From the NCBI RefSeq assembly GCF_958979055.1, contig NC_084893.1, positions 29,238,487 through 29,302,486 of the forward strand: a DNA stretch of 64,000 nt. The letters run 5' to 3'. Position 1 is the stretch's first letter. Every line of letters starts with the position of its first letter. The stretch is from Alnus glutinosa. Taxonomy: Eukaryota; Streptophyta; Magnoliopsida; Fagales; Betulaceae. Shown here piece by piece: positions 63,501 to 64,000 of this stretch. Made by a program: the position numbers and the translations under genes. The notes beneath the pieces were generated by a model. The model was not told the DNA's origin. It worked only from the letters and a program-made list of their open reading frames with translations, and made no database searches.

Positions 63501-63863
63501 GGAGCCCAGCCGCCGAATAGTCCAAAAGTGAAGAGTTTGCACGGTTCTTTAGTTTAGTGGTTGATTAGGATTAGTTCATTTTAACAGTAGTTGATTTTCT
63601 TTAACAAATAGGAGTTAGGATTTGCTTAGGAATTTGTTAGGAGTCTGTATGCATTTCTGTCCTAGATCTTTAACACTAAAGAAGAGTTTAAATAGTTTGT
63701 ATTCATTTTATATGTTAGCAAATCCCTGCCTCTTGCTATCAATTTGGTTAAGATAAAGAAATTACTAGCATTTCCATGGGTTTCATTTTCAGGAAAAAGA
63801 AGAGCTTTGATACCTCCTTCTTTGGGATACATTAATGAAAACCTGAAGCCAATTCCTGAAGAG
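60583..63863 (+). CDS. Thylakoid-lumen FKBP-type immunophilin, FKBP16-1-like (3' end missing)
   Basis: Seven exons are visible and join in frame: 60583-60644, 61397-61585, 61758-61792, 62141-62234, 62426-62486, 63315-63360 and 63793-63863. The rest lies beyond the window. The N-terminus lacks acidic residues and suits a plastid transit peptide. It is followed by a twin-arginine lumen signal: LPRRLLLQFMGFNPILLCVY then an AAP cleavage region. The mature part is an FKBP fold: GDLVEVNYVCR, TLPLDENQIIKGLEEVLIGM, GGKRRALIPPSLGY, NLKPIPEE. The Phe-Asp pair after the second strand, which binds substrate in active FKBPs, is absent (TNGYFVHSTVDQF), so isomerase activity is doubtful, as in several lumenal FKBPs. 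The FKBP16-1 assignment (photosystem I assembly in Arabidopsis) is from memory of the IPPSLGYINENLKPIPEE end. Confidence 0.85.
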
Positions 63864-64000
63864 GTTACACTTTTACTTTATCTGTTTTTATTCTTTTGTT
63901 AAATATCTGGAGCTTTTTGTTTGTCGTTAAATGGACTATTTTGCTTTAGATAGACATTTTCAGCAATTTTGCTGTCCGAATTGTTAGCAATTTGAATAGC

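Overview
The window is nuclear DNA from a flowering plant. Genes are split by GT-AG introns, and it holds plant-only families (a CBL2/3-type calcium sensor, a lumenal FKBP, a small Gly-rich plastid protein), AT-rich intergenic DNA and dense nested transposons. Gene structures and repeat types fit a eudicot, probably woody, but the species cannot be fixed from sequence alone.

Layout. 1.4-5.5 kb (+): complete farnesyl diphosphate synthase, 12 exons, 342 aa. 8.56-8.87 kb (+): small serine-rich-protein-like gene. 10.7-14.1 kb (+): chloroplast Gly-rich protein, 192 aa. 14.2-34.6 kb is a transposon-rich block. It holds a two-copy segmental duplication with nested insertions, four decayed copies of a short B3-like gene, arrays of longer tandem repeats, a gene-capturing MULE-like element carrying an AAA-ATPase fragment, a SINE, a frameshifted AAA-ATPase pseudogene and a solo LTR. 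35.0-42.0 kb (-): WW-domain protein of the FNBP4 type, 10 exons, 971 aa. 42.2-46.2 kb: MITEs and a LINE tail. 46.3-51.6 kb (+): calcineurin B-like protein (CBL2/CBL3 type), 226 aa, with a large 5'UTR intron holding a dead LINE. 53.5-56.8 kb (-): cytosolic HSP90, 3 exons, 698 aa. 60.6 kb to the end (+): thylakoid-lumen FKBP (FKBP16-1-like), 3' end missing.

The intact genes are housekeeping or signalling genes with unrelated roles: isoprenoid supply, plastid development, RNA or actin-related WW scaffolding, calcium signalling, chaperone, photosystem assembly. Nothing suggests joint operation. I found no clearly new system. The most informative features are the transposon histories: several insertions can be read base by base because an empty copy of the target, or a target-site duplication, survives in the same window.
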